A DNA stretch of 64,000 nucleotides from Paratrimastix pyriformis (GCA_027972325.1 JAPMOS010000013.1:62001-126000); one strand, 5' to 3'; counted from the stretch's first letter, positions 1 through 20,887 are shown. A program made the numbers and translations. Notes: generated by a model from the letters alone, not told the origin.

Positions 1-2058
1 GGCTGTGGGCTGCTGGCTGTGTGGGCTGTGGGCCGGGGCAGCTGGGTGCGGACGGACCAGCCGGGGTTTCCGTTGAACATCTCGACCGTCTCGCGGATGT
101 TGAACGTGGCCGGGTAGGAGCTGCTCTCCGTCCGGGGTAACTCAGGAAACCCTGCGTGTACAGGCGCTCTATCAGGGGTGATGGTGGTGGTAGGATAGAC
201 AGGGTTGAGGGAAGGGATGGAGTCAAGGATCGTTTCGGTCATCTGCTTAGGAGGGAATGAGGAAGGGAGGATGTTTTTCCATCTGGTTAGAATCCAATCG
301 TTGGGGGCTTGGCGGACCTTCTTGATGGCCTGGTCGACGGCCGTGACTATGGCCTGCTTGGTGGCCCCACGAGGCCCTGGAAGTAGAGGGCAACCTCGTG
401 GACGAAGACCGACCCTGTCCCATTCCAGATTCAGCGACCGGCCCGTCTGACCGGCCCGGGAGATGTGCAGGAAGGAAGGAGATGGTTGGGGGGGGGGGGG
501 GGGGGGATTTTCAGTGATTTTCATTCGCTCTTGGTTCCACGGTGGCTCGATTTTCCGGAATATGAAGGGAGGGGGCGATGGGTTGGGACGAGATCCTGTC
601 TTGCACCCCTCCCCATGGAACAATCGGTCGTGAGGTGGCTCGGGGCGCTGATGTCTGCCTCCCATGGTGGCGTCTGTAGCCCCCCCCTCCTCCTGTCTGC
701 CTCCCTCATGGTGGTATGCCTCCCACGGTGGTGTAGGCCTCCCCAGGGTGGCTACCTCCCCATGGATGCGGAAATCGGAAGTGATGTGTCTCGCCGAGGC
801 ACTGGTAAGAGTGGGAGCTTGCGGCACGAGTGAAAGCGAGTGCCTGGCGCCTCCGGGCAGACCGCCTGTGCCGGGCTGGATGGTGGGCACCAGGGTCCAG
901 AAGGGCTCGGGGGTGAAGCACTGGATCTGGTCGTGCCGCTCCACGCAGAAGCCCAGGGTGGGCGTCTGGGAGGGAGGTGGCAGGGGAGGCAAGGCGAAGA
1001 TGAGGAGCCCGGTTAGATGTGTGGGGGCGGGACGGGACGGGGACGGGGACGGGGACGGGGACGGGGACGGGACGGGGACGGGACAGGGACAGGGACGAGG
1101 GACGGGACGGGGACGGGGACGGGGACGGGGACAGGGACGGGGACGGGGACGGGGACAGGGACGGGGACGGGGACCTGGCAGGGCCCATACGAGATGACGG
1201 CCGAGTCCAGGTTTCCGTACTTGTTCTGGAAGTAGCGCGTCTGGAAGCGGGTGAAGGCCACACCGACCTGTGGGAGCGAAGGGATGGGGCGGGTGAGACG
1301 GGGCGAGGAGGCGGGGAGGGGGGAGAGCCGCCAGGGTTCTGGAGCCGAATCGCCAGACTTTGAGGTCGAGTTCCTGGCGGACGTCAACAGCTGCGGCCTC
1401 GTTGGGGTTGGGCTGGCCCAGGTTGCTCATGGCCCGCGCGATATCGGTGGGGGTCACCGAGGAGAAGTGCGCTCGATAGATCTGAAGCGGGGTGTGGTGG
1501 GTGGGTGGGTGGGGGAGTGTGACCCGAGAAGGGATCTGACCTGCTGGCCGTTCGAATGCCTCATAAACGGTTCGACATTTTGGATCACCTCAAAGCAGAT
1601 ATCTACATCAAAAAAAGTCGTGAGACGGAGTGGCCGCCGAAGAATCAGCAGACTTTCTCCCTCACGATCGCAATCGAGCCACAAAACCAGATAGTCGGTA
1701 CCATGCGCCTCGCGCTGGAGGGAAGCAGTGACGTGCTTCTTGTCTTCCTCAATTTTGAGGATCGGCGCGCTAAAAAGATCGCTCGGGTTGACGTTGTCCC
1801 ATGAGTTGTATTGCTGATGGGGCATGAGATTGATCGAATTACGAATGACAGCTGACAGACAGGAGGGAAGTCAGTGCCGTATATATGCCCAAAGACACCA
1901 GCGACTTTGTATTGTGCTGTGCCCTTGTTTAAGAAGGGTGCCGAAAATTCCCACACTTTGAGACTTCCTCCAGGCCGCGGTGTGGCTCGGCCGTGAGATA
2001 GAGCCCGAGCTATTGCCTCAGCAATGCTCGGTTTCTCAGCAACCATGAAAACCTGCAT
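1..2058 (-). CDS. TOP3B: DNA/RNA topoisomerase III beta (3' part missing at window edge)
   Basis: Type IA topoisomerase that passes single DNA (and in this family RNA) strands, normally with TDRD3. The start ATG at 2058 gives [20 protein letters not shown], the classic Toprim opening. The Toprim motif [10 protein letters not shown] is rebuilt by splicing a 55-nt phase-1 intron near 1620-1675; another intron is 1814-1860 (donor GTCTGT). Then come the family stretches ending [26 protein letters not shown] and LGFCVERHD. The catalytic tyrosine lies in GFLSYP near 135-150. The wording ([22 protein letters not shown]) fits TOP3B better than TOP3A. Reading frame slips occur near 134-137, 380-415 within conserved sequence; see findings. 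The zinc-finger/RGG tail would lie beyond base 1. An intron at about 1029-1174 holds a GGGGAC repeat. Family assignment is firm; exon ends below 1000 are approximate. Confidence 0.88.
481..507. repeat. Poly-G tract before an acceptor
   Basis: A pure G run of about 18 bases (poly-C in the TOP3B transcript), 30-odd bases before the exon that encodes RSLNLEWDR. It probably serves as, or sits in, the polypyrimidine tract of that intron. Confidence 0.7.
1029..1174. repeat. GGGGAC hexanucleotide array
   Basis: Imperfect tandem array of GGGGAC with GGGAC and AGGGAC variants, about 145 bases, inside a TOP3B intron. G-runs lie on the strand opposite to the transcript. Confidence 0.9.
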
Positions 2059-2591
2059 GAACTTTTGCCGGGCAGAGGTAGATTTGTTTCTAGAACCTTG
2101 GAAGAATGCACAAATCTCCCGTTTGAACTTGCGCCCGTGTTCCTGTCTTTTCTGTTCCTGTTTTGTTCGCGGCAATTCACTGAGTGACGGACTTAACACT
2201 TGCGAAGCCTTTTGCTTGATTTCTTAAACTCGACACCTGGCATCATCGGCATCCTCTTCACACTCCTTCGAAACTCCGACCTTTGTTGTCAAACCGCGAA
2301 CCGACCGAACAATGGGTATTTCTCACTCGTTCTTTTCAAATTTTCCGCAGTCTGTCCTGTTTTTGGCTCGATAATCACATGCGGAGTTTGAAAAAATCAG
2401 GACCCATTTGAGGGCGCAATCGCTTTGCTGATCCTTCAAATTAAGAGGCCCCGTGTTTTCTGATGCATCTTGTCTCTTTCTATGGGTTTCTTTCTGTGAA
2501 TACCGTTCAAATTCCGCGGTCGACCCCCCGAGTACTGCGCCTTCTCCCCGGAGGTTTCTATCGGCCATGGTTACCGCCGAGCCTCGCTTTG
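2059..2591. promoter_or_regulatory. Divergent start region of TOP3B and the ABCC gene
   Basis: 533 bases between the two start codons, clearly AT-richer than the rest of the window (runs of T and A at 2300-2400). It should hold both 5' UTRs and a shared promoter region. I see no firm TATA box or known operator. Confidence 0.5.
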
Positions 2592-10475
<7,884 letters not shown>

Positions 10476-11004
10476 TAAACAGTGACAATCCTTTCGGCGT
10501 CCCATTCATTCTTTTGCATGTTTGAGTCGAAGGCCGAGTTCTCTACCCCCCCCCCCCCCCCCCAAATCTTGTTGCATCCCCCTCCCCCTCCCCCACCCCC
10601 CTCTCACCTCCCCCCCTAACCCCCTAACCCCCCCCCCGCTCCCAGTGCGGTTTTGTGGTTTATTTCGCAGTGTTGAAGAAAGAACTGGGAGTTGTTCGTT
10701 CGCTCGAATTTCCTCCCCTCCGCCCTGGTGGTGGACACTCCTGCCTTCCTGGTGATCTTCATACCAAGCACTGCTGCCGAGGACGGAGAATTAGCGGGGG
10801 GCTGTCCTCCCAGCCTTCGGGACGGGGCGCGGCCGGTGGCTGGGGCGGGAGGCCGTTTGGGGCGAGGCCCTGTGGTCGAGAACACCTTGTGTGCAGCCCC
10901 CCCCCTGGGTCCCAAGTTCAAACGATGAGTTTTTGCATTCAATCCTTTCTTTTTCAGAGCGTGGGGGATGAAAGAAGGGGATTGGGGTGTTGGGAGCGCC
11001 TCGT
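10476..11004. other. Convergent 3' flank of ABCC and alpha-tubulin
   Basis: 529 bases without a gene. 10547-10640 is C-rich with runs up to 17 C. No clear AATAAA on either strand; both poly(A) sites should fall here. Confidence 0.6.
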
Positions 11005-12639
<1,635 letters not shown>

Positions 12640-13109
12640 TCAGGATATTCGCTGTAAATCAGAATCATTGACATCCTCTGAACGAAGCTCTCTTGAAATT
12701 CCTCCAGTTCTCCGCGATGAATCTCGAATCATGCGGAGATACGTAGGAGCCGCAATCGGCAGAACCCGATCGGCATTCGCCACCAGTGTACCATATCGAG
12801 CCTGCGCACCACGTACATACCGGTCAAGTGGATCGAGAGAATGCCCAAGCAGACCTGCCCATACCGGGTCGCGGCAGCCGTGAGCATCTCCACAAGTAGC
12901 TCTCCCCCGTCTCTGTTCCCTGCCCGACCCGGCCCAACCAGTCAATCGGTCTCGTGATCATGCAGCGTCGTAGTCCAGTTATGCCCCAGCCGCCCATCGT
13001 TCAGTGCCACCCGGTCGACGCCATCCTGGTGTTGGTAGAACATGTTGAAGTCTGGGGAGTGGGAGATCTCAGGAGTGTGATACGCGTGGAGGGGCAGAAA
13101 CGGACCCAT
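12640..13109 (-). other. Candidate small spliced locus, unrecognised
   Basis: Two segments carry splice pairs of the window's own type. Segment one: ATG at 13109, intron 13052-13105 (GTCCGT ... CCCCAG), then an exon containing DGVDRVALNDGRLGHNW and a TGA at 12942-12944. Segment two: an open frame containing LLVEMLTAAATRYGQ, intron 12802-12854 (GTCTGC ... GCGCAG), then ARYGTLVANADRVLPIAA and a TGA at 12640-12642. Read separately they give about 37 and 64 residues (second starting at MLTAAATRYG). They could be one gene joined by an intron or frame error I cannot place. No family recognised. It starts 90 bases from the PanK start, divergently. Confidence 0.35.
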
Positions 13110-13199
13110 TACAGTCGTTGGTATTCGAAGAAAGTGGCAAGTTACGTACCACAAGCGCACGCCACAAAGAATGAAAGGAGAAAACCCGCCGGGTGTCGC

Positions 13200-14645
13200 A
13201 TGGCCGAAATTCCTGCCGATTGCCTCGACCGCCCGCGAGGTTGGAGAAATTATTTTGAAAAGCACCTTCGAAATCGAGTCTCCGGTGCTTTCTCGGAATG
13301 AACATTTTCCCCCGACTTTTCTTGAAAGGGTTTCTGGATGATAGTTGGAACTTCGAAGATAAGGAGACTCTGGCCTCCACTTCTCCATCCATCGATTCAC
13401 CCTTCTGCACACCGACACCTTCGCACAGAATGGCCCGCCCCGCATCCCATTCCCATTTCTAACAAACACATTTTCTTCTTGTCCAGGCTATCGATATTGG
13501 TGGGAGTCTCTGCCACGTGGCAATTTATGAGCCTTCTTCCGACACCCCCGACGCGGTTCCAAGCAATCTCATCACTTATGAGCCCCCAGAACAGTGCCGA
13601 CTTTCGAGCCTCTCTTTCCACTGTCTGTCTTGGTGCCTATCTCCCCCTGTTATTCTCGTTTTCCGCAGCCCCCACCCTGCACGGCATTCTGCACTTCTTC
13701 CTGTTCGAAACGCGGAACATTGAGGACTGCCTCACGTTCATCGAGCGGAACAACTTGCACAAGAGCATGTCCCGCATCTATGCCACCGGGGGCGGTGCAT
13801 ACAAGTTCGCACAGCTCTTTACGGAGCGGCTCCGCATCCAGCTGGATCCGGTCGACGAGATGCAGGTCTGCCTCTCGCCCCCCCGGGGATGGAGCGACAT
13901 CTTGGACTCTCGGACGACGGACGCGGGGACAGGACCCATCGTTGTCCACCGACCACTCCAATCTCATGCTCATGCCTCCATGTCTCTCTGTCTGACCGTG
14001 GATCGGGGGGGGGGGGGGGGGGAGCAGTCGGTGGTGAAGGGGCTCAACTTCCTGCTCTCGGAGGTATCCGAGGAAGCCTTCTGCTACATGCCCGTCCTCG
14101 ACAAGGCCCACCCCAACGTCTACCTGCAGCTCCGGGTCCGGCTCCCCCCATCCATCATCCACCAACAACCATCATCATCCACCAACAACCATCATGCCCT
14201 CTCTCTGCCCACAGGAGACCCCTGCCCCGTACCTGCTCGTCAACGTGGGCACGGGCGTCAGCATCCTGGCCGTGGGGGAAAACGACTCGTACGAGCGGAT
14301 CGGCGGGTCAATCATCGGGGGCGGCACCTTTTGGGGGCTCTGCCACCTGCTGACGGGCCTCGAACAGTACGATGACATCATGCAGCTGGCTGCCAAGGGT
14401 CCGAGGCCAGGCTGCTGTCGCTGGGCTGGTGATCCCGTGTCGGGGGGTGGGGGCATTTTGGGAAGGGGTGACATCCGACATTGCCCGCATCACCACTCTC
14501 TCTCTCTCTCTCTCTCATATTCCGGAAAACCGAGCCACCAGGGCCCGTAAAAGGGGAACAAAGAGAGAAAAGAAATCACTTAAAATACCAACTGGTTGGC
14601 TCCGTCCCACTCAGTGCTCAGCCCGTAGCTCGTCGAGCCCTCAGG

Positions 14646-14677
<32 letters not shown>

Positions 14678-16209
14678 CCGCCGTCACCATCTAGGCGATA
14701 TCGCCAAGGTGAATATGACCGTGGGCGATATCTACGGGGGCAGCTACGACGGGGTCGGCCTCAAGGCTGACATCACAGCCAGCCTGTCCGTTACTGCTCC
14801 AGCCCCCCCACCCCCCCGCCACGCTATCAATGATCCTCGTCCTCCCTTGGTCCGTCTGCCCCTTCACAAGCATGGTCCCCCCCCCCCCCCCCCCCCCCAC
14901 CACTTTCTTCCCCAGTTTCGCCAAGGTGATGATGAAGGACGAGTCTGGGCGCAGGTCTGCTGCCGTTGCCATGCTGTGGTGCCCCCCCCCACGCCCGTGC
15001 CACTGATGATGAAAGCGAGTGGACCTGCGGGATGGTGGCGGCCCCATGATGACCCACCCTGCGTCTGCTAATCACATCGATCCCCCCCGCCCCCGCCAGG
15101 CTGCCGCCCCCGGCCGCTGCGGACTCGGTGCGCGGCGTGCAGCAGCTGTTCGGCTTCCAGCTGGCCCAGATGAGCTACCTCTACGCCTCCAAGCGCAACC
15201 TCAGGGATATCGCCCCCAACGCCCATCCTCCCGCCCAGCCCTCCCCGCCCTCCCCGCCCTCCCCGCCCAGCCCTCTCTGCCCCCATTCTGGTCGCCCCTG
15301 ATCCTCCCGTCATCTTTTGCATTTCGGCATCGGCATTTCCCTTGACTCGCCTCCTCTCCCCCGGTGCGCACTGATCTACTTTGGGGGGGCCTCGGTGCAC
15401 AATAACCCGCTGCTGATGCAGGACGTGACGGCTTTCATCGACTTCCTCTCGGCCGGCCAGATCAAGGTCCCGCCCCTCTACCCTCCTATGAGCATCATCA
15501 GCATCAGCATCAGCATCAGCATCAGCATCAGCATCAGCATCAGCATCAGCATCAGCACCATCCCTGCTGTCATCACGCCATTTCGTCTGCTGCCCCGCCC
15601 CAGGTCATCTCCTCATGACCCTTCCCCTGCACCCTGCTCCCTCTTCGCCCCGCCCGCCAGGCGTGTTTCCTGCGGCACTGCCCCTTCCTGGGGGTCGTCG
15701 GGTCGCTGCTGTACCCGTTCTGGTCGACCGCCCCGCCCCCGCCGCCCCCAACCCCCGCCACAACCTCGACCGCCCCGCGGCCCGCCAGCCGATGCCCCTC
15801 GACCACCGACCTGGCCGCCCCGGCCCGCGCGACGCCCTCGCCTGCGCCCCGCGGCGGCGCCCACCCCCACGGGGCGGCAGACTTGCTGCGGGAGCCCCAG
15901 GAGCACCTCGGCCAGCGCGCCGAGCCGCCCTTCGACACGGCCATGACCGGCCTCCCCGCGCCCACGGCAGGCGCCATAACCCCGGCCACAGCCACAGCCA
16001 TGGCCACGACATCCGAGGGGGCCGTTGCCGGCCCACCGTCCTCCACGGCCGCCACGGGGGAGACTCCACTGGGGGGCGGGTCCGCCCACACTTCTGGCGT
16101 CTGGGTCCGGCCGGCCCCCGTCCCCACGAGGCCCCGCCAGCAGCAAACACAGTCGCCGCCACCCGTCTCGCCTCCCTCCACCCCATCGTCGCCACCACCG
16201 CCCCAGTAA
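13200..16209 (+). CDS. PANK: Type II pantothenate kinase with low-complexity C-terminal tail
   Basis: Phosphorylates pantothenate, first step of coenzyme A synthesis. Motifs: AIDIGGSLCHVAIYEP (phosphate binding), ATGGGAYKF, LVNVGTGVSI, GGSIIGGGTFWGL, VGDIYGG, SYLYASKRNL, IYFGGASVHNN and ACFLRHCPFLGVVGSLL. Exons I can place: 13200-13277 (tentative first exon, MAEIPADCLD), 13487-13622, 13669-13865, 14028-14135, 14215-14398, 14695-14785, then further exons to 16209. Donors are GTCTCC, GTCTGT, GTCTGC, GTCCGG, GTCCGA and GTCCGT. The junction between NLRDI and YFGG (about 15210-15375) has no GT-AG pair that I can find. After the kinase core about 150 residues of Pro/Ala/Thr-rich sequence follow; typical PANKs end near the core. 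Confidence 0.88.
14505..14672. repeat. Two TC-dinucleotide runs
   Basis: (TC)n at about 14499-14518 and 14645-14673, both in the 14399-14694 PanK intron. Confidence 0.8.
15489..15558. repeat. CATCAG hexamer array
   Basis: About 11 copies of ATCAGC in a PanK intron. Confidence 0.9.
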
Positions 16210-16440
16210 CAACCCCTCACCCTCACCTCCCCCGGTTGGGAGGCGACTCACCGCGATCCCCACGGCCTTCTCCTGTTTGTGGTGGTTTCGGCCATGGGAA
16301 CGATGAGTGGCTTCTTCCTTGTTCCGCTCCCGATTATATTTGGCTGGTCCAGTATTCGAAAAATGGACGGCCGCTTTCCCCTGGTCGCAGGGTCGAACCA
16401 TTCTGCCGCTGCCGCCTCAAGGAGACTCGCCGACGGTGGG
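16210..16440. promoter_or_regulatory. Gap between PanK and F-box 1
   Basis: 231 bases; AT-richer from about 16300. Holds the PanK 3' end and F-box 1 promoter by position. No motif recognised. Confidence 0.35.
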
Positions 16441-18550
16441 ATGGATCTTCCAGAAGACATTTGGCTCGAGATTCTTTTACGGGTCGAGAGTATTCGAACA
16501 CATATTGTGACCGCGTCCGCGATTGGATGTTTTCGCGATACCACTCTGTTCCCTTTGTAGTGCCGTTTGTCATCAATGGAGGTATTATGCGACCACGTTG
16601 CGAGCCAGGTTGACGGTTGATCAACCTTTGAGCGCCCCATTCACCCGTAGCCTATGTGCCGTCTTATCAAAGTGCACCGGCCTCAGGGAGCTTTCCTTCC
16701 TGATTGCCGACAGTCACGATGCTAATCTCGAGGAGGAATTTGGCAAATTTCCGAAGTGCCCCGCCTTGCGAACCTTATCTTTATGCGAGGGATTCCCGGT
16801 GGTCCTTCTTCGGAAGATTTCTGGTTGCCTTCCGCAGCTCACGACTCTGCACTACCCGACCTCGTGGCTCCCCGACCAGCAAAGCCAGTCCCTCGGATTT
16901 ATTGGGGCACGTTTCGGCAAGCAGTTGGAGACCCTGGACCTCGGGGGGTCGATGGGGTCCATGGCCCTGCGGTTGGACCAGCTGGGTGCGATGCCCCGGC
17001 TGCGGGCCGTCTCCGCCCACCATTCCACCGGGTGGGACCGTTGGCTCCCGATGTGCCCCCAGCTGCAATCCATCCGGGGTGAGCCGACCACGCCCATCGC
17101 GTCGGCCGCCCTCGCAGGCGCCGCCGGCCGGCTGACCCTGGTCTCGCTCACCAACATCACCGCCGCCCAGGTCTCGGCCCTGCTGGCAGGAGGCGCCCAC
17201 AGCTTGGAGGAGCTCTCCCTGACGGCGGTTCAGTTTGCGGACATGGGCCCGGCCCTGGCGGCCCTGATCCAAGCCAACCCGCACCTGACCCGGCTCTCCC
17301 TCACCGGCCCCCGGGCGTACGCCGACCCCAAGACGAGCGCCCTGTGCGCGGCGCTGGAGGGTTGCCGCGACCGGCTGACCCAACTTGGGTTGCGCGACTG
17401 CACGGGGCTGCTGACTTCGGCCGACTTGCTGGGGCTGCTGGGGCGCCCGCTGCCTTGCCTCGAGGACCTCGCCCTGCGCGGTTTCCGGGACTCGCTCCTG
17501 CCCCTCGAGCTGCGAGCCAGCTCGCTGCCTGCCCTGCGCGTCCTGGGCCTGACCGAGGTCTCCTTCCCGCTGCTCACGGCCGACCTGCCCGCCCTCCGGG
17601 CCGCCCGGGTTTGGCTCAAGGCCCCCGCGGTCAGCATCCGCACTCCGCTGCTGCACGACCTGGATCTCTCCCAGCTCGAACCCTGCTCGCTGGAGTTGGC
17701 CTGCCCGTGTCTGACCACCCTGACGCTGCCCCCGGGCCCCTTCCAGCTGCGGGCCGAGGGCACTCGCCTCTCGGGGCTGCAGACCATCACCGGGGCCCAG
17801 CTCGATGGCGGCTTCCTGGCGAGCCTCGTGGCCTGCGCCCCCAAGCTGCTCGTCTCCAACTGCCACGTGAGCGACTCGGGCCGGCTGGAGCTGGCCTCGG
17901 AAACCCTGGCCGAGTGCACCCTGGTCGGACCCGCCCTCGATGCCCTCGACTTGAGCCGCTGCCCGCGGCTGCGGGTGCTGCACGTGGTGGGCTCCAAGAC
18001 CCTGGCCGATCTGCGGCTCCACCCCGGGGCGCCCCTGGAGGACCTGGCCCTGTCCGACTGCACCTGCCTGCCCGCCCTGCCCGCCCAGGTTCTGGGGCCC
18101 GCGGCCCCCCGCCTGACCAAGCTGGTCCTCAATCGGTGGGGCCGCCGACCCGCGGCCACCAGCCCGCCCCCGCCGCCGGGCCCGCTCGGCCTGGAGATGC
18201 CCCAGCTGGTCCACCTGGAGTGCCTCGAGTGCCCCGACCTGGGGGCCCTGACCCTGCGCTGCCCCCGGCTTGCCACCGTCCGGCTGCTGATCAACTCGGC
18301 CCTGGCCCAGCTGACCCTGGCCTGCCCCGCCCTGGCCAGGCTGGAGCTGCTCTGCAACGAGGCCCTCCGCACGGTGGTCGCCGAGAAGCCCTGCCCGGCC
18401 CAGGTGCGTGCCCAGGGCCTCACGGCGGCCCAGCTGCAGTCCCTCCAGCGGGGAGGCAGCTGCACCCTGGCCCCCCGCGAGCTGCCTCCCACACCCGCGC
18501 GTCCACCCCTGGTCGTGGCGCTCCGGGTTCCGTCCCCACCAAGATACTAG
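16441..18550 (+). CDS. F-box / leucine-rich-repeat protein 1, 687 aa
   Basis: Likely substrate adaptor of an SCF ubiquitin ligase. The start is set by the F-box: ATG 16441 gives MDLPEDIWLEILLRV, and removing a 46-nt intron (16515-16560, GTCCGC ... TTGTAG, phase 2) joins it to AVCHQWRYYATTLRARL, completing a roughly 40-residue F-box. The rest (exon 16561-18550) is a run of irregular Leu-rich repeats with LxxLxL strands and frequent Cys-Pro pairs (ACPCLTTLTL, RCPRLATVRL). The protein ends with a short Pro-rich tail. Without the intron the F-box lies in two frames and would be missed. No specific FBXL orthologue is claimed. It resembles the gene at 46712-48850 in plan, not closely in sequence. 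Confidence 0.82.
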
Positions 18551-18844
18551 CGGCTCGAAGCGATCACTCCCAGGAATCGGCAGCCCGCTACCCCTCTCCC
18601 TCCCTCCACCCTCCCTCCACCCTTCTTTGGAGGCTCGGCGTGGGCACAGCGAATGCTGGACGCGATCTTACATGATGAGCGAGAGGGAGAGTATATCGTG
18701 TGCGGAGGGGGCGGGGGGGGAGGAGGAGGAGGGAGGAGGGGCAGAACCGATTCCCAAGCGATCAGGATCTTCGGTGGTGGGGTGGGGGTGGTGGGTGAGG
18801 GATGAGGGGGATGGTGGAAGGGGTGATGGAGGCCGGGTGGGGGT
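18551..18844. other. Convergent 3' flank, F-box 1 and RSP11-like
   Basis: 294 bases, with G-rich stretches from 18700. Nothing else seen. Confidence 0.5.
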
Positions 18845-20329
18845 CTAGTTGAGCTGGGCCGCCAGGGGCACCCGAGCAAAGTCCGGGAATGTGATCTGCT
18901 CCGCAAACCGGCCATCTCTGCGCCCCCGCCCAAGCCGAGGAAAAATCTCATGAAGTAATGGTCATGGCGGGGGGGAAGGCTGGGAGGAGGCAGGCAGCGG
19001 ACTCGGTGGCCTTGATCTGCTGGGCCAGCTGCTGCAGGTACTCGCGGGGCCGCTGCGAGTCATGTGCCAACAGGAAGTCTGCCCGCCCACGCGAGGAGCC
19101 GCCCCCGGAACGGGAGGACGCAGGGAGTCAGCCGAGGGTGGCGATGGAAAAGGGGGCGAGGAGGGCGGGGCGTACGTGGTGGTGGTGGTGGCGACAATAG
19201 GGGATGATGATGATGACCAGCCAGGACGATGACGCCACTGATGATGGCAATGATGGCGATGATGGCGATGATGGCGATGATGGCGATGATGGCGCTGATG
19301 GTGCTGATGGCGGTGCTGATGGCGGCACTGATGGCGCTGATGGGCGGACCGATGAGCATCAGGAGGAAGTCCGTGGGGAGGATCCCGTTGTCGTCGAAGA
19401 CGGAGAACATCAGCTCGACGGCCGCCATCTCCGACTGGCCCAGACGGCACCGCCCCGACAGGATATGATGGTGAGTGCCGCCACAATCCCCTCCCCCTCC
19501 TCCCTCCCTCCCTCCCTCCCTCCCTCCCTCCCTCCACACACACACACCCCCCACCCCCACCCCCTGCTCCTGCTCCTGCTCCTCTGCTCCTCCCGCCCTA
19601 CCCCACCGGGCCACCTCCACAAGGGGCAGTCATGGTGGGCGATGCAGACCTCGCACATGAAGGCCATGGCCAGTACCAAGAACTGGCGCCAGTCAATCTG
19701 GTCCTCGAACTTCCCCAGGCTACGCAGGCCCGAGCCCCCGAGGGGAGAAGAAGGAGGAGGAGACGGGGGGAGCAGAGACGAGTGAGCAGAGAAGTCGGCG
19801 TGGCTCTGTGGCAAAAGGTTCGGGGGGGAGGGAGACAGCAGTGACCTAAATACACTTTCAAGTGTGGTTTCTGAGAGACCAGCGCCGAGACAAGCCTCCA
19901 CGATTTGCTCCTTGGCCAGCACGCCCGATTGGGTACTATCCATCTCTTGGAGCTACACCCAGAGTGATGGCAATCCTCCGAAGGGATAAGGACAGACGGT
20001 TTTTCGAAGGTCAGGGAAGTGATCCTGTGCGGCTTTATAGGGATCCTCCTGTCGTGACTGTTCGGACATTTGGGCAAACCATCTGCGTTCAGTTCAAGGT
20101 GAACAATCTGTGGTGCCATCAAGAACGGAACAGACTCAGCGGAAAACTCAATCAAATTGGTGGGCTGCTTCCGAATGACATCCTTGGTATAGGCTTTCAG
20201 GATTTCAGGCAGTTCGAGGGGAACCACGATCTGCTCGGCACAAAAAATGCGAGTATTTTGATCCCACGCGTCCCGTTCTGGCTGAGTGGGCGGGTTGGTT
20301 TGCTGGGCACCCTCGGCCTGTTCTTGCAT
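18845..20329 (-). CDS. ROPN1L: Ropporin / radial-spoke RSP11-like protein, 229 aa, 7 exons
   Basis: Cilium protein with an N-terminal RIIa (PKA regulatory-subunit dimerisation-like) domain that docks AKAP-type helices, e.g. RSP3. Residues about 30-65 read VPLELPEILKAYTKDVIRK and QPTNLIEFSAEWFAQM. The C-terminal half matches ropporin: SLGKFEDQIDWRQFLVLAMA and DGRFAEQITFPDF. Exons (minus strand): 20329-20136, 20082-19998, 19952-19846, 19719-19650, 19434-19350, 19078-19003, 18917-18845; sum 690 nt. Donors: GTCTGT, GTCTGT, GTCACT, GTCTGC, GTCCGC, GTCCGC. First two introns are 53 and 45 nt; later ones hold repeats. Length equals that of animal ROPN1L. Implies motile cilia with radial spokes in this organism. 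Confidence 0.87.
19200..19345. repeat. GATGGC hexamer array
   Basis: GATGATGGC units in the 19079-19349 intron of the RSP11-like gene. Confidence 0.85.
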
Positions 20330-20459
20330 TCTTTTGATTTCAAAACGGTTAGCCCGTTCTCCCGAAGTTCTCTTCACTCTTCCGGAATTTTGAAACAAGG
20401 AAGCGTCGTAAATCCGATGAAAACAACAACTGTGCACAAAATATCGATGTACATTTTAT
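20330..20459. promoter_or_regulatory. Short gap, beta-mannosidase end to RSP11-like start
   Basis: 130 bases, AT-rich. Must hold the beta-mannosidase 3' UTR and the RSP11-like promoter. No motif recognised. Confidence 0.3.
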
Positions 20460-20835
20460 TTAATGCCCCGAGCAGGCATCCAAGAGCGAGTAGAACTTGA
20501 TGGAGCGGCCCAACGCACAGGCGTCGAGCGGACCCCAACCTGCGAGACAACCAAGACGTGGGGGAAAAATGAGATGCAACCCACACGACCGAGAGGTCCG
20601 CCAGACCCTGGAACTGGAGTGTGATCGGGATCTCGGCCATGACGAGGAGGTAGTTGTCCGAGAAGTAGCCATCGACACCTCCCGACCGGCTGCTTCCTGC
20701 CTCCAGAAAGACGAGGGGCTGCAGGCCCGATCCGTGGGCCACAAAGGTCACGTTGGCCCGGGTTGGTTCCACCAGGGAAACATCGGTCACGGCGAACTGA
20801 GGGCGAAGGAAAACGCGGATGAAGATGTGAAGGGG

Positions 20836-20887
<52 letters not shown>

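Noticed and set aside
12942-13469. A continuous 175-codon minus-strand frame
   Set aside because: It has no ATG at its start and reads through an intron with signature ends (13052-13105); the upstream part overlaps the PanK start. Only the spliced 3' part is kept, as a candidate.
16781-18214. Long minus-strand open frame across F-box 1
   Set aside because: Gln/Gly-rich antisense of a GC-rich LRR exon; no family match.
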